A DNA stretch of 32,760 nucleotides from SYFY01 sp031385325 (GTDB lineage: Bacteria; Pseudomonadota; Gammaproteobacteria; Pseudomonadales; Azotimanducaceae). The stretch's first letter is position 1; each line of letters begins with the position of its first letter. Both the position numbers and the translations under genes were made by a program. The DNA lies in contig JANNBJ010000058.1 of the NCBI GenBank assembly GCA_031385325.1, positions 1-32,760 of the forward strand. The letters are read 5' to 3'. The notes beneath the pieces were generated by a model that made no database searches, had not been told where the DNA came from, and was given only the letters and a program-made list of their open reading frames with translations. Positions 17,033-25,278 of the stretch are shown piece after piece.

Positions 17033-17998
17033 GTGGATCCACAGGCACGAATCGTTCGGTTGCATCACATTTTCAGTGGTCGAAGCACACCCATCCAGTC
17101 GGCAGCCTTGTTGGAAGCTCTCGGCTGCTCTCGAACCACATTGCAGCGGATGTTAACCAGACTGCGCGATGAACTGCATGCGCCGGTCACGCATGTCCCA
17201 GATCAAGGTTACTGCTACGACACCTCGTCCGGGTCCTATGAACTTCCTGGCATGTGGCTGGACGCCGATGAACTGGCGAGCCTGATGGTGGTGGATGCGT
17301 TGCTGGCCCGGCTTGAGTCCGGTGTGCTGCAGAGCCAGGTGCGTCTGTTGCGAGCGCAGATTGAGGTTCTACTCGGGCAGGCCGTGGTGGACGAAACCGT
17401 CGATGCGGCACGATTGCGTGATCGGCTGCAGATCGTTACCCCCAGGTTCCTCGCCCAGCGTCCAGAGATTTTTGCCACCGTTTGTGAAGCCACACTGCAT
17501 GGGCATCGACTGAGTTTTTCCGACTATGCACGCAAGCGTGGTGAACCGCCGATCCGTCAGGTTTCGCCGCAGCGACTGCTGTACTTTCACGAAAACTGGT
17601 TCCTGCAGGCGTGGTGTCACGATGTCGAGACGCCTCATGTGTTTGCGCTGGCGAGGCTGCACCACCTGAAACTGATTGCGGGCAAGGTCCAGGCGGCGGA
17701 CTCGCAGCTTCTGGTGCACGGACGCCTGGCTGGAGTGACACCCGTACGTCATGTCGCGCGCCTGCGTTTTACGCCGGCGGCAGGCGCGAGTGTTGCGGGT
17801 GAATTCTGGCATCCGGAACAACACGGGCAGTTTGCGACGGATGGCAGTTACGAACTCAGTGTTCCCTATACCCAGGTGCAGGATATTCTCGGTCTGATCC
17901 TGAAGCATGGCGCGGCTGTGCTGGTGGATAGCCCCAAGTCGTTACGCAATGCAGTCGTCAAAGCACTCGACCGTGCAAGCGCTCGTTATGCTGGGTGA
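17033..17998 (+). CDS. WYL-domain transcriptional regulator (YafY family)
   Basis: 321 residues. Residues 5-60 form a winged helix (RLHHIFSGRSTPIQSAALLEALGCSRTTLQRMLTRLRDEL), followed by a linker with LDADELASLMVVDALLARLE and a WYL domain whose signature is W189-F190-L191 in YFHENWFLQAWCHD...FALARLHHLKL, and then the C-terminal WCX extension. WYL proteins sense nucleotides or nucleic-acid fragments in some cases and regulate DNA damage, defence or metabolic genes; the ligand here is unknown. A GTG start with a G-rich upstream stretch is used. It lies 102 bases after the selenoprotein gene on the same strand, with a hairpin between, so it could regulate that gene. The 3' end overlaps the DUF3604 gene slightly. 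Confidence 0.9.
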   Translation: MDPQARIVRLHHIFSGRSTPIQSAALLEALGCSRTTLQRMLTRLRDELHAPVTHVPDQGYCYDTSSGSYELPGMWLDADELASLMVVDALLARLESGVLQSQVRLLRAQIEVLLGQAVVDETVDAARLRDRLQIVTPRFLAQRPEIFATVCEATLHGHRLSFSDYARKRGEPPIRQVSPQRLLYFHENWFLQAWCHDVETPHVFALARLHHLKLIAGKVQAADSQLLVHGRLAGVTPVRHVARLRFTPAAGASVAGEFWHPEQHGQFATDGSYELSVPYTQVQDILGLILKHGAAVLVDSPKSLRNAVVKALDRASARYAG

Positions 17999-20033
17999 TG
18001 AAGAGACTTTCAAGTTTGGGGGGGTTGTGATCCCTGGCGCGCTTGGCTGCTTGCTGCTTGGAAGAGCAGTCTTCCGCGCCGCCGTGTTGCTTTTTTTTCT
18101 TCTCAACTGGTCCGTTGAGACGCAGGCGGAATCTCCGGACACGTCTGCTCCCATCAACGTTGAAAGATTGGTTACCTGCAATCAGGTCGAAGCGCTTCGC
18201 CAGCCGTTTTTTGGCGATCTGCATGTCCACACACGTCACTCACTGGACGCAAGCACGCAAGGCACGATGACCACACCGGATGAGGCCTACCTGTTTGCCA
18301 GAGGTGCGGAGCTGGGCGTTCAGCCGTGGCTCGCAAACGGCCAGGCGAGCCGGCACATCCAGCTGGAACGGCCCCTCGACTTTGCGATGGTTTCCGATCA
18401 TGCCGAGCTGTTCGGCGAAACCAGCATCTGCACGGATCCGAACCATCCTCAATCTAGTTCCTGGCAGTGTGTGGTGTATCGCCGCACCCCACGTCTGGCG
18501 TACTACTGGTTCAACTACTGGTCGGCGATGCAGGCTGAGCGGGTAGGATTTTGCGGCAAGGACAACAGCATCTGCCTCAAGGCCGCGACGGGTACGTGGC
18601 AGGACATGCAGCGCGCAGCGGCCACCCATGATGACGCCTCTGCTGATTGCGCCTTCACGACCTTTGTCGGTTATGAGTGGACCGGGGGATTCCTCGGTGA
18701 TCAGTCCGGCAATATCCATCGCAATGTTGTCTTCAAGAGCGCAAGCGTCACGCCACGGGCGTATTCCTTTATCGATGAACCCAGTGCCGAGCGCCTGTAT
18801 GCAGCGCTGGACACCCACTGCCGGATCGAAGACGGCTGTGAAGCACTGGTGATCCCGCACAATTCGAACCTGGGTGCCGGCATCATGTTCGCGCACGTCG
18901 ATGCCTCCGGTAAGCCGATCTCAACCGAGTCGGCAGCGATTCGACAGCGTTACGAACGGCTCGCAGAAATCATGCAGCACAAGGGCAGTTCCGAATGTTA
19001 CTTCGGGCCACTGCAGGCGACCGATGAAGCATGTGACTTCGAGCAGCTACCGGTTCGCAGCTTTACCGATAGTTCGTTGGCTGGTCCGAAGGATGGATTC
19101 CTGCGTGAAGTGCTGGGGGAAGGGCTCGAAGCTGGCGATCGATTGGGCATCAATCCGTTCAAGTTCGGCTTCATCGGCAGCACCGACACTCATCTTGGTG
19201 CGGCAGGTGCGGTAGAGGAAGCCGTGTTTCTCGGTCACGGTGGTGCAGGCATTCCCGCGCGTGAAAAAGTGCCTGCCGGGCTACCGGACCTGCTCGAATA
19301 CAACCCAGGCGGACTCGCAGTGTTATGGGCTGAAGAAAATTCGCGCGATTCGCTGTTCGACGCCATGCAACGACGTGAAGCTTATGCCACCAGTGGCCCG
19401 CGTATGGTGGTCCGGTTTTTTGGCGGCTGGAATTATCCCGAGAACGCGTGCGCCAGCGATCAGCTAACGAGCACGGGTTATCAGGGTGGTGTACCGATGG
19501 GTGGTGATCTGCCAGCCGCAACCGACGGGAACCTGCAACCCACGTTCATCCTCAGCGCGCAGCGTGATGCCATTGGGCCCGATCAAGGCATCGGCATGCC
19601 GCTGGAGCGCATGGAAATCATCAAGGGCTGGATCGATAACGATGGCCAGGTACGCAATCAACTCCTGACTGTTGCAAAGGACGATGGCGATGCAGGCGTC
19701 GACCCGGAAACCTGCAAGGTGTCCGGTCGCGGCGCAACAAGCCTGTGCACGGTGTGGCGGGATGAATCTTTCAAGCCGGATCAGTCTGCTTTTTACTACG
19801 CACGTGTACTGGAATATCCGGTTTGCCGCTGGAGCCAGCGGCAATGTGTCGCGGCTGGTGTGGATTGCACCCGTCCGGAAACGGTTGGCAAGGGGTTCGC
19901 CGGTTGCTGTGAGGCGTCTCATCGACCGGTAATCCAGGAGCGAGCCTGGACTTCACCTATCTGGTATACCCCGCACCGGGCGATGGCAAACGCGCAGCTC
20001 AAGGGATCTGCTGAGGACACTGCACATGACTGA
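17988..20033 (+). CDS. Exported DUF3604 protein
   Basis: About 681 residues if started at ATG 17988, which overlaps the WYL gene by 11 bases; GTG 18027, after a run of seven G, would give a tidier signal peptide (hydrophobic RAAVLLFFLLNWSVETQA). The mature protein is a full DUF3604 domain: FFGDLHVHTRHSLDA, DFAMVSDHAELFGE, a long insertion rich in cysteines, EALVIPHNSN, GFIGSTDTHLGA and a C-terminal region REAYATSGPRMVVRFFGGW. The His/Asp pattern (H-x-H, SDH, PHN, TDTH) is that of the PHP metallo-phosphoesterase fold, so a periplasmic hydrolase with two or three metals is likely. Substrate is unknown. The next gene starts inside its last eight bases, so the two are translated together. Confidence 0.88.
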   Translation: MLGDEETFKFGGVVIPGALGCLLLGRAVFRAAVLLFFLLNWSVETQAESPDTSAPINVERLVTCNQVEALRQPFFGDLHVHTRHSLDASTQGTMTTPDEAYLFARGAELGVQPWLANGQASRHIQLERPLDFAMVSDHAELFGETSICTDPNHPQSSSWQCVVYRRTPRLAYYWFNYWSAMQAERVGFCGKDNSICLKAATGTWQDMQRAAATHDDASADCAFTTFVGYEWTGGFLGDQSGNIHRNVVFKSASVTPRAYSFIDEPSAERLYAALDTHCRIEDGCEALVIPHNSNLGAGIMFAHVDASGKPISTESAAIRQRYERLAEIMQHKGSSECYFGPLQATDEACDFEQLPVRSFTDSSLAGPKDGFLREVLGEGLEAGDRLGINPFKFGFIGSTDTHLGAAGAVEEAVFLGHGGAGIPAREKVPAGLPDLLEYNPGGLAVLWAEENSRDSLFDAMQRREAYATSGPRMVVRFFGGWNYPENACASDQLTSTGYQGGVPMGGDLPAATDGNLQPTFILSAQRDAIGPDQGIGMPLERMEIIKGWIDNDGQVRNQLLTVAKDDGDAGVDPETCKVSGRGATSLCTVWRDESFKPDQSAFYYARVLEYPVCRWSQRQCVAAGVDCTRPETVGKGFAGCCEASHRPVIQERAWTSPIWYTPHRAMANAQLKGSAEDTAHD

Positions 20034-20874
20034 TCACAAAATCATCGAGACCGATGAGGTGTGGGCGCGTCATGCTTCGCTGGATCTGCTGGTGAGGATC
20101 TATCGTCGGGCTGACCTGTCGAAGCCCCTGCCACCGATCATCAGCGTCCACGGCGGGGCATGGAACCACTTTGATCGAACCGCGGGCACGCTCTATCAGC
20201 GCGCGCTGGCGCAGGCAGGATATCTGGTGCTTGCCATCGATTTTCGGCAGGGGCCGGACTACCAGCATCCCGCGGCAAGTGCCGATGTCGTCGCGTCAGT
20301 ACGATGGTTGCGGCGGAACGCCGGGCGAATTGGTGCGGATCTGTCGAGGATCGGAATGCTGGGCAGTTCGTCGGGTGGCCATCTGGCGATGTTCGCGGGT
20401 GTGTTACCCGATGCAGACTTTCATCGTGGCACACCCATTGTGATTGACGACGTGGCCGGGCTGCATGATGACGTCGAGGCGCGGGTGGACTACCTGATTG
20501 CGTTGTGGCCGGTCTCGGATCCTTATCATCGATATCGGTATGCCGTGCGGGCTGGTATTGATCGCTTGTCACAAGCGCACGAACGGTTCTACGACGATGA
20601 AGAATCAATGCGATCCGCCAGCGTGCCACGTGTCGTGCAGGCAGGGGAAGCCCAGCATCTGCCGCCGTTATTGGTGGTGATGCCCGGTGAAGACGGCAAC
20701 GTGCCAATGGACATGACCTTCGATCTGCTGAAGGCCTGGCAGGTACGGGGAGGTTACCTCGAGTACGCGCATTTCCCCGGTGAGCCGCACGGATTCGGTT
20801 ACAAGGAGTCTGATGCGACGCGGAAGATGGTTGCACTGATCACGGCGTTTTGCGGCCGGATGTGCGCGGTCTGA
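20026..20874 (+). CDS. Alpha/beta hydrolase, esterase/lipase (HSL-like)
   Basis: 282 residues, no signal peptide. The oxyanion loop HGGAW is at 42-46, the nucleophile elbow G-S-Ser115-S-G lies in GSSSGGHLAMFAG (113-119), and the catalytic histidine is in EPHGFGYKE near residue 258; the acid is probably the aspartate of MPGEDGNVP. This is the hormone-sensitive-lipase type of carboxylesterase, also found in kynurenine-formamidase-like proteins. The ATG lies within the last eight bases of the DUF3604 gene, which suggests that the two act in one pathway, with DUF3604 outside and this enzyme inside the membrane. That link is inference. Confidence 0.9.
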   Translation: MTDHKIIETDEVWARHASLDLLVRIYRRADLSKPLPPIISVHGGAWNHFDRTAGTLYQRALAQAGYLVLAIDFRQGPDYQHPAASADVVASVRWLRRNAGRIGADLSRIGMLGSSSGGHLAMFAGVLPDADFHRGTPIVIDDVAGLHDDVEARVDYLIALWPVSDPYHRYRYAVRAGIDRLSQAHERFYDDEESMRSASVPRVVQAGEAQHLPPLLVVMPGEDGNVPMDMTFDLLKAWQVRGGYLEYAHFPGEPHGFGYKESDATRKMVALITAFCGRMCAV

Positions 20875-20951
20875 CTGTCCGGTTAAGGCGCAGATCACAG
20901 ACTCCTAGCCCGGATCGTCTCTTGTCCGAAAAACTGGTGAAACCCTGAAGT

Positions 20952-20966
20952 GTTACTTCTTGTAAC
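20952..20966. promoter_or_regulatory. Small palindrome before an aldo/keto reductase gene
   Basis: GTTAC (20952-20956) and GTAAC (20962-20966) form an inverted repeat around TTCTT, 67 bases upstream of the aldo/keto reductase ATG, within a 158-base intergenic stretch without genes. It has the size of an operator; the regulator is unknown. Confidence 0.3.
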
Positions 20967-21032
20967 GATTCGGAAGTACTCGACTCACCCAAGCCGGGTA
21001 GACTGCCAGCCAAACAAGGGAGGGACCGGCGA

Positions 21033-22016
21033 ATGAAAACAGCACGACTTGGGTCACTGGAAGTGAGTGTGCTCGGACTGGGTTGCATGGGCATGTCACA
21101 GGCTTATGGGGAAGCCGATCTTGAAGAATCCGAGCGGACATTGCATCGCGCACTGGACCTGGGCATCACCTTCCTGGATACCGCAAACGTCTACGGCATG
21201 GGACACAACGAAACGCTGATCGGTCGCGTGCTCAAGGCACGCCGGCAGGAATTTGTGCTGGCAACGAAATTCGGCATCGCCGTGGGTGAAAAGGGTGCCC
21301 GCGGTGTCAACGGGCGACCCGATCAGGTTGAGGCGCGCTGCAACGAAAGCCTGGCTCGCCTGCAGACCGATGTGATCGACCTCTACTATCTGCATCGTGT
21401 GGATCCCGATGTGCCCATCGAAGACACCGTCGGCGCCATGGCCAAACTGGTCAAGGCCGGCAAGGTGCGTCACCTCGGTTTATCCGAAGTGTCCTCGCGC
21501 AATCTGCGCCGTGCGCATGCGGTGCATCGAATCACTGCCGTGCAGTCGGAGTATTCACTCTGGACTCGCGATGTCGAAAACAAGGTGCTGCCAACCTGTC
21601 GTGAACTGGGCATTGGCTTTGTGCCGTTCAGTCCATTGGGACGCGCAGTACTGACGGGTGCAATCACTGGCGAACAGTCACTGACGGGTCCGAAAGACAT
21701 GCGATCGACCATGCCTCGTTTCCAGGGTGAAAATCTCACTCGCAACCTGGCATTGGTGAATGAACTGGCCGAACTGGCTGCCGCCAAACATTGCACACGT
21801 GGCCAGCTGGCACTGGCCTGGTTGCTGGCCAAGGGCGGCGACATAGCACCGATTCCAGGCACCAAGCGTGTGAGCTACCTCGAAGAGAATGTGGCTGCTG
21901 CATCCATCCCGCTGGATGCGGACGAGGTTCGTGCGCTGGATTCCTTGTTTGCGCCAGAGAAGATTGTCGGGGCGCGTTACAACGAGGCTGGCCTGCGCTC
22001 GCTGGATCGAGACTAA
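21033..22016 (+). CDS. Aldo/keto reductase
   Basis: 327 residues, a single (beta/alpha)8 barrel of the AKR superfamily, most like the AKR13/IolS-YajO type. The catalytic tetrad is visible: D49 and Y54 in FLDTANVYGMGHNE, K79 in LATKFG and H121 in YYLHRVD. The NADPH-binding end has LAWLLAKGGDIAPIPGTKRVSYLEENVAA. The enzyme would reduce an aldehyde or ketone with NADPH in the cytoplasm; the substrate cannot be named. AGGGAGGG stands about nine bases before the ATG. The XRE regulator gene follows 143 bases later on the same strand and may control it. Confidence 0.93.
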   Translation: MKTARLGSLEVSVLGLGCMGMSQAYGEADLEESERTLHRALDLGITFLDTANVYGMGHNETLIGRVLKARRQEFVLATKFGIAVGEKGARGVNGRPDQVEARCNESLARLQTDVIDLYYLHRVDPDVPIEDTVGAMAKLVKAGKVRHLGLSEVSSRNLRRAHAVHRITAVQSEYSLWTRDVENKVLPTCRELGIGFVPFSPLGRAVLTGAITGEQSLTGPKDMRSTMPRFQGENLTRNLALVNELAELAAAKHCTRGQLALAWLLAKGGDIAPIPGTKRVSYLEENVAAASIPLDADEVRALDSLFAPEKIVGARYNEAGLRSLDRD

Positions 22017-22159
22017 AGTAGCCCTGATTGACTCGCTGTTGCGAGGTAATCGGATGGAAGCCGCGTTGGCTCGGTGGTCTGCATGGATCAACTACCTGGG
22101 AGGTAATTGCCGGGATTCAGCTGCCGAGTAGACTGAGGTTCTTATCGAGCGGACTGGTC

Positions 22160-23005
22160 ATGATGAATGTCGAGTCGAGTACCACGGGTTTCGGAGACAT
22201 GCTGAGGCATTGGCGAACCCGGCGTGGCCGAACGCAGTTTGAACTTTCGCAACACGCCGGGTTTTCACAGCGGCACCTGAGCTTCCTGGAATCCGGTCGA
22301 TCAAAACCCAGCCGCTCCACCGTGGTTATCCTGGCTGATGCACTTGAGGTACCGGTCGGTGAACGCAACGGTCTGCTGCAGTCGGCAGGATTTGCGCCGC
22401 TGTACAGCGCAGAGCCTCTGGACAGCGCTCGTCTTCGTTATGCCATATCGGCACTTGAAGCGGTCATCGAAAGCCACCAGCCGTTTCCGGCGCTGATTGT
22501 TGACCGCGGCTGGAACATGCTGCAGGCCAATTCCAGTGCGCTGATGTTGTTCCATAAATTCCTGCCCGTACCGCTGGAACTCGCACCTGACAAACCACTG
22601 AACGTGATGCGCATGTGCATCGAGCCCGGTGGCCTGCGGGCCAGTATTGCCAATTGGCCGGCGTTTGCCGCCGCATTCCTGCCACAACTCAAGGCCGAAC
22701 AACTGCACACACCCAATCCGGTGGTGCAGGACGTCATCGAGATGATCGAGCAGGATCCCGAGTATCAGGAGCGTGGCAGGGAGGCGGCTTCGGCCGTAAG
22801 AACTCCGGTTGCGACGCTGCAACTTGAACACGGTGGTCTGAAGATCGAACTCTTTACGCTGCTCAGCATGTTCGGTTCACCCAACGACGCGAGTTTGTCG
22901 GAGCTTCGGGTCGAGACGTTTTTTCCGGCGAATGAGGCGTCGCGGGAATTGCTGCTGAGCTTTGATGCGCAGGTGCGCGGGAAGGCAGAGCAAGTAGCAG
23001 GGTAG
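22160..23005 (+). CDS. XRE-family regulator with MmyB-like ligand domain
   Basis: 281 residues from ATG 22160 (another ATG follows at 22163). The N-terminal helix-turn-helix covers roughly residues 10-65 (MLRHWRTRRGRTQFELSQHAGFSQRHLSFLESGRSKPSRSTVVILADAL). The rest is the MmyB-like ligand-binding domain: RYAISALEAVIESHQPFPALIVDRGWNMLQANSSALMLFHKF and the C-terminal THGGLKIELFTLLSMFGSPNDASLSELRVETFFPA type of end (here LEHGGLKIEL). Members often sit beside, and control, dehydrogenase or reductase genes, and some bind fatty acids. The gene converges on the MaoC gene, with a hairpin between. Confidence 0.93.
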   Translation: MMNVESSTTGFGDMLRHWRTRRGRTQFELSQHAGFSQRHLSFLESGRSKPSRSTVVILADALEVPVGERNGLLQSAGFAPLYSAEPLDSARLRYAISALEAVIESHQPFPALIVDRGWNMLQANSSALMLFHKFLPVPLELAPDKPLNVMRMCIEPGGLRASIANWPAFAAAFLPQLKAEQLHTPNPVVQDVIEMIEQDPEYQERGREAASAVRTPVATLQLEHGGLKIELFTLLSMFGSPNDASLSELRVETFFPANEASRELLLSFDAQVRGKAEQVAG

Positions 23006-23052
23006 GTTGCCGCGAACCGTTCAGGCTCTGGTGAACCGTCCCACAGGGAATC

Positions 23053-23073
23053 GACGCTCCAGGCGGGAGCGTC
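23053..23073. terminator. Convergent hairpin between the XRE and MaoC genes
   Basis: A perfect 8-bp stem GACGCTCC/GGAGCGTC (23053-23060 with 23066-23073) and 5-base loop lies in the 82-base gap between convergent stop codons. No T tract, so a bidirectional terminator is likely but not certain. Confidence 0.55.
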
Positions 23074-23087
23074 TGCGCCGCCGAACT

Positions 23088-23513
23088 TCAGGTGCGCGGA
23101 ATGATTACCACTGCGGTACCGAAAACCCTGGTTTCACTAGCGTCATTGGTTACCGTCAGATCGATTTCCACCTGGCCCAGATCTTCATCGATGTCGGTGA
23201 CTACGCCGGTGATGTGATATTGCTGATCAACGATAACCGGCGCTCTGAACACGGTATCGATATTGATGATGTTCCCGTTCGGCGCCCAACGATGAATCAT
23301 GGCCGCGAGAAATCCCTGGCTCATGATCCCGGGTACGAGCGCGCCCGGCAGACCTTCTTTTTTGGCCGCAGCGTGATCTGTAAATCGTGGTCCCATCCAG
23401 CCTGCTGCCATGCAAAAGCGGCGGACGTTTTCGATTCCGGTGTCTGGATCAAATACCGGGAGTGCTTCGCCGAAGTTGACGTCGGCGAGGGTTTGAATGG
23501 TGCGAATGCTCAT
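23088..23513 (-). CDS. MaoC-like hydratase (hot-dog fold)
   Basis: 141 residues. The hot-dog fold is shown by the long central helix region FTDHAAAKKEGLPGALVPGIMSQGFLAAMIHRWAPNGNIINIDTVFRAPVIVDQQYHITGVV. The hydratase-2 motif D-x4-H is present in altered form (FTDHAAAKKEGL), so activity as an enoyl-CoA or beta-hydroxyacyl-CoA hydratase/dehydratase is plausible. It starts inside the stop codon of the preceding dehydratase gene (ATGA) and the two probably form a heterodimer like other split MaoC pairs, for example the HadAB-type enzymes. The CoA substrate is unknown. Confidence 0.85.
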   Translation of the reverse strand: MSIRTIQTLADVNFGEALPVFDPDTGIENVRRFCMAAGWMGPRFTDHAAAKKEGLPGALVPGIMSQGFLAAMIHRWAPNGNIINIDTVFRAPVIVDQQYHITGVVTDIDEDLGQVEIDLTVTNDASETRVFGTAVVIIPRT

Positions 23514-23986
23514 GACGCGGGCTTCTCCCGAATGACGATGCTGGTATCGGCGGTTGCGAGCAACGTGTCCTGCTGATCGAACAGCTCCATGCGGATCAAT
23601 GAAAACACCATGCGTCCGGAGCGACCGCTCTTGGTGTAGATGTCATGAACATGCGAGCGTGCGGTGATGGTCTCGCCGGCCTTGATCGGACGTATGGGTG
23701 CGACGGCTTTGCCCGCATCCATGCCCAGCCCGTTGAACCGCGGATAACCATCGGGCATCCGCTTGTTGGGGTGCAGACTGGTCGGAAACGTTGGGGGCGC
23801 CTGAAAGTCCGGATGGGACGGATCGGTGTAACGCGGCGCGGTTTCGCCACAGGCGCGAGAAAACTCGGCGAACTGTTCTGCGGTGAACGAAAAAGTCTTT
23901 TCGTCGTAGACCACGTTCATGAACTGGCCACGAGCGGCCTGGATGTCCGCTTCTTCGATATTGTGTTCGGTATCCTGTTTGCTCAT
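23510..23986 (-). CDS. FAS1-like dehydratase / MaoC N-terminal domain protein
   Basis: 158 residues. The sequence YDEKTFSFTAEQFAEFSRACGETAPRYTDPSHPDFQAPPTFPTSL is the typical start of the MaoC_dehydrat_N (FAS1-like dehydratase) domain, and RFNGLGMDAGKAVAPIRPIKAGETITARSHVHDIYTKSGRSGRMVF completes the hot-dog. The N-terminal half-domain lacks the catalytic His/Asp and usually binds the acyl chain, while its partner encoded next (23088-23513) supplies catalysis. ATGA overlaps join it to both neighbours. Confidence 0.87.
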   Translation of the reverse strand: MSKQDTEHNIEEADIQAARGQFMNVVYDEKTFSFTAEQFAEFSRACGETAPRYTDPSHPDFQAPPTFPTSLHPNKRMPDGYPRFNGLGMDAGKAVAPIRPIKAGETITARSHVHDIYTKSGRSGRMVFSLIRMELFDQQDTLLATADTSIVIREKPAS

Positions 23987-24621
23987 GCCGCCTGTTCCTT
24001 GAAAGTAATCGCTTCGAACTCGCCACTTTTCAGGGCTGCAACGAGTTCCTGTTCGGTGTGAATGTCTGTGTGGAATCGAGTGGCACAGCGACCGATGTGG
24101 CTGACGATGTGCGCGTCGCTGCCACCGATCCCTCGGTAACCCTGCTCTTTGGCCATCTGCTGGGCGATGGCATCTTCGTTATCCCGGCTGCCGCCGTTGA
24201 ACGTTTCGACAATCCGTACACCGGCAGGAATGCCATAGGTGCCAATGTGTGCCGCCATGCCAACCCGTGGTCGTCCTGGATGACAGGGAATCGCGATCCC
24301 GCCGGCTTTGTCGGCGGTTTCGATCACGTCTTTCAACGGCAAACGGATGCTCGTCATGTCAAACGCCTGGGTGAAGGACGCATTCACGCCAAACACGAGC
24401 ACGTGACCATACTCGGTTTCGACTTCACTGCCCTTGAGGATGACGATGCCGAATTCCGCGGCCAAAACGCTGTAGTCTGATTCGAAATCGAACTGACGAT
24501 GTTCGGTCAGCACAAAACCGTCGATCGGAATGTTGCGTGTGCGAATCCACTGGCAGTAGTTCTGTACCTTGGCCCGACCGTCATCAGACTTGATGGAGTG
24601 AGCATGCAGATCGAGGATCAT
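23983..24621 (-). CDS. PHP-domain metallo-phosphoesterase-like protein
   Basis: 212 residues from the ATG at 24621, whose codon overlaps the coaE stop as ATGA; a GTG nine bases earlier is less likely. The PHP motifs are in order: DLHAHSIKSDDG, FVLTEH, LKGSEVET, IPCHPGRP and GGSDAHIVSHIG, giving the usual His/Asp/Glu metal ligands. PHP proteins hydrolyse phosphoesters or nucleotides with two or three metal ions. Its presence between coaE and two hydratase genes is unusual, and the substrate (perhaps a CoA-related phosphate) is speculation. Confidence 0.87.
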   Translation of the reverse strand: MILDLHAHSIKSDDGRAKVQNYCQWIRTRNIPIDGFVLTEHRQFDFESDYSVLAAEFGIVILKGSEVETEYGHVLVFGVNASFTQAFDMTSIRLPLKDVIETADKAGGIAIPCHPGRPRVGMAAHIGTYGIPAGVRIVETFNGGSRDNEDAIAQQMAKEQGYRGIGGSDAHIVSHIGRCATRFHTDIHTEQELVAALKSGEFEAITFKEQAA

Positions 24622-25223
24622 GCGGAGCACCTTTGCTGCAGGGCGATCCAGGCCTCAGTGACTTTGGTGTTGAGCGATTCGAGGTCGCCTTCGTTGTCGA
24701 TCACCACATCGGCTGCGGCGATACGTTGTTGATTGTTGGTCTGAGCTGCGAGCCGCTTGCGTATGGATTCTTCATCCACCCCATCCCGCGCGACCGCGCG
24801 TTTGACGGCCACTTCAGGATCGACGATGACAACCCAGACTTCGTCCATCCCTTTCTGCCAGCCTGCTTCCAGCAGCACCGCAGCTTCAAGCACGACGATT
24901 CGTTTGGGATTTTCGCGCAGCGCAGCCGTCGTCTGCTCACGAGCCATGCGGCCGATCTCTGGCCAGACGATCGAGGTGAGTTTCTTCAGTTCGTCCGGTT
25001 TGCCAAAAACTTTGCCGCCTAACACTTTGCGGTCGACCTTGCCGTCTGCACCGACGATGTCCGCACCGAATACTTCGACGACCTCGCGAAAAGCCTGTCG
25101 ATGGGGCTCGTAGACCGAGTGGCCAAGCTTGTCTGCGTCCAGCACAAATGCGCCGAGATCGCTGAGCAACCTGGCAGCTGTGGATTTGCCAGAGGCGATG
25201 CCTCCGGTCAGACCAATGATCAC
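24618..25223 (-). CDS. coaE: Dephospho-CoA kinase
   Basis: 201 residues. The P-loop GLTGGIASGKS is at 4-14, DLGAFVLDADKLGHSVYEP holds the acceptor site, and the LID and C-terminal parts (RIVVLEAAVLLEAGW, VIVDPEVAVKRAVARDGVDEESIRKRLAAQ, ADVVIDNEGDLESL) are complete. It performs the last step of CoA synthesis, ATP-dependent 3'-phosphorylation of dephospho-CoA. The start is GTG 25223 with AGGAG six bases upstream. In most gammaproteobacteria coaE lies between pilD and zapD/yacG; here it instead heads an operon with PHP, dehydratase and MaoC genes, each overlapping the next by ATGA. Confidence 0.95.
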   Translation of the reverse strand: MIIGLTGGIASGKSTAARLLSDLGAFVLDADKLGHSVYEPHRQAFREVVEVFGADIVGADGKVDRKVLGGKVFGKPDELKKLTSIVWPEIGRMAREQTTAALRENPKRIVVLEAAVLLEAGWQKGMDEVWVVIVDPEVAVKRAVARDGVDEESIRKRLAAQTNNQQRIAAADVVIDNEGDLESLNTKVTEAWIALQQRCSA

Positions 25224-25278
25224 GCGCGTCTCCTGGTTTATGCAGCCGGCGATTCTAGCATTCTGGGGCGTAGTGAAT

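Noticed and set aside
16130..17068. Long minus-strand open frame opposite the U-G-C selenoprotein
   Set aside because: No recognisable domain, arginine- and histidine-rich composition of an antisense frame, and it runs against a clear thioredoxin fold on the plus strand.
20905..20915. CTAGCCCGGAT as a relic of the element end seen at the right edge
   Set aside because: The match is only about 8 bases and without a partner repeat nearby; too short to support.
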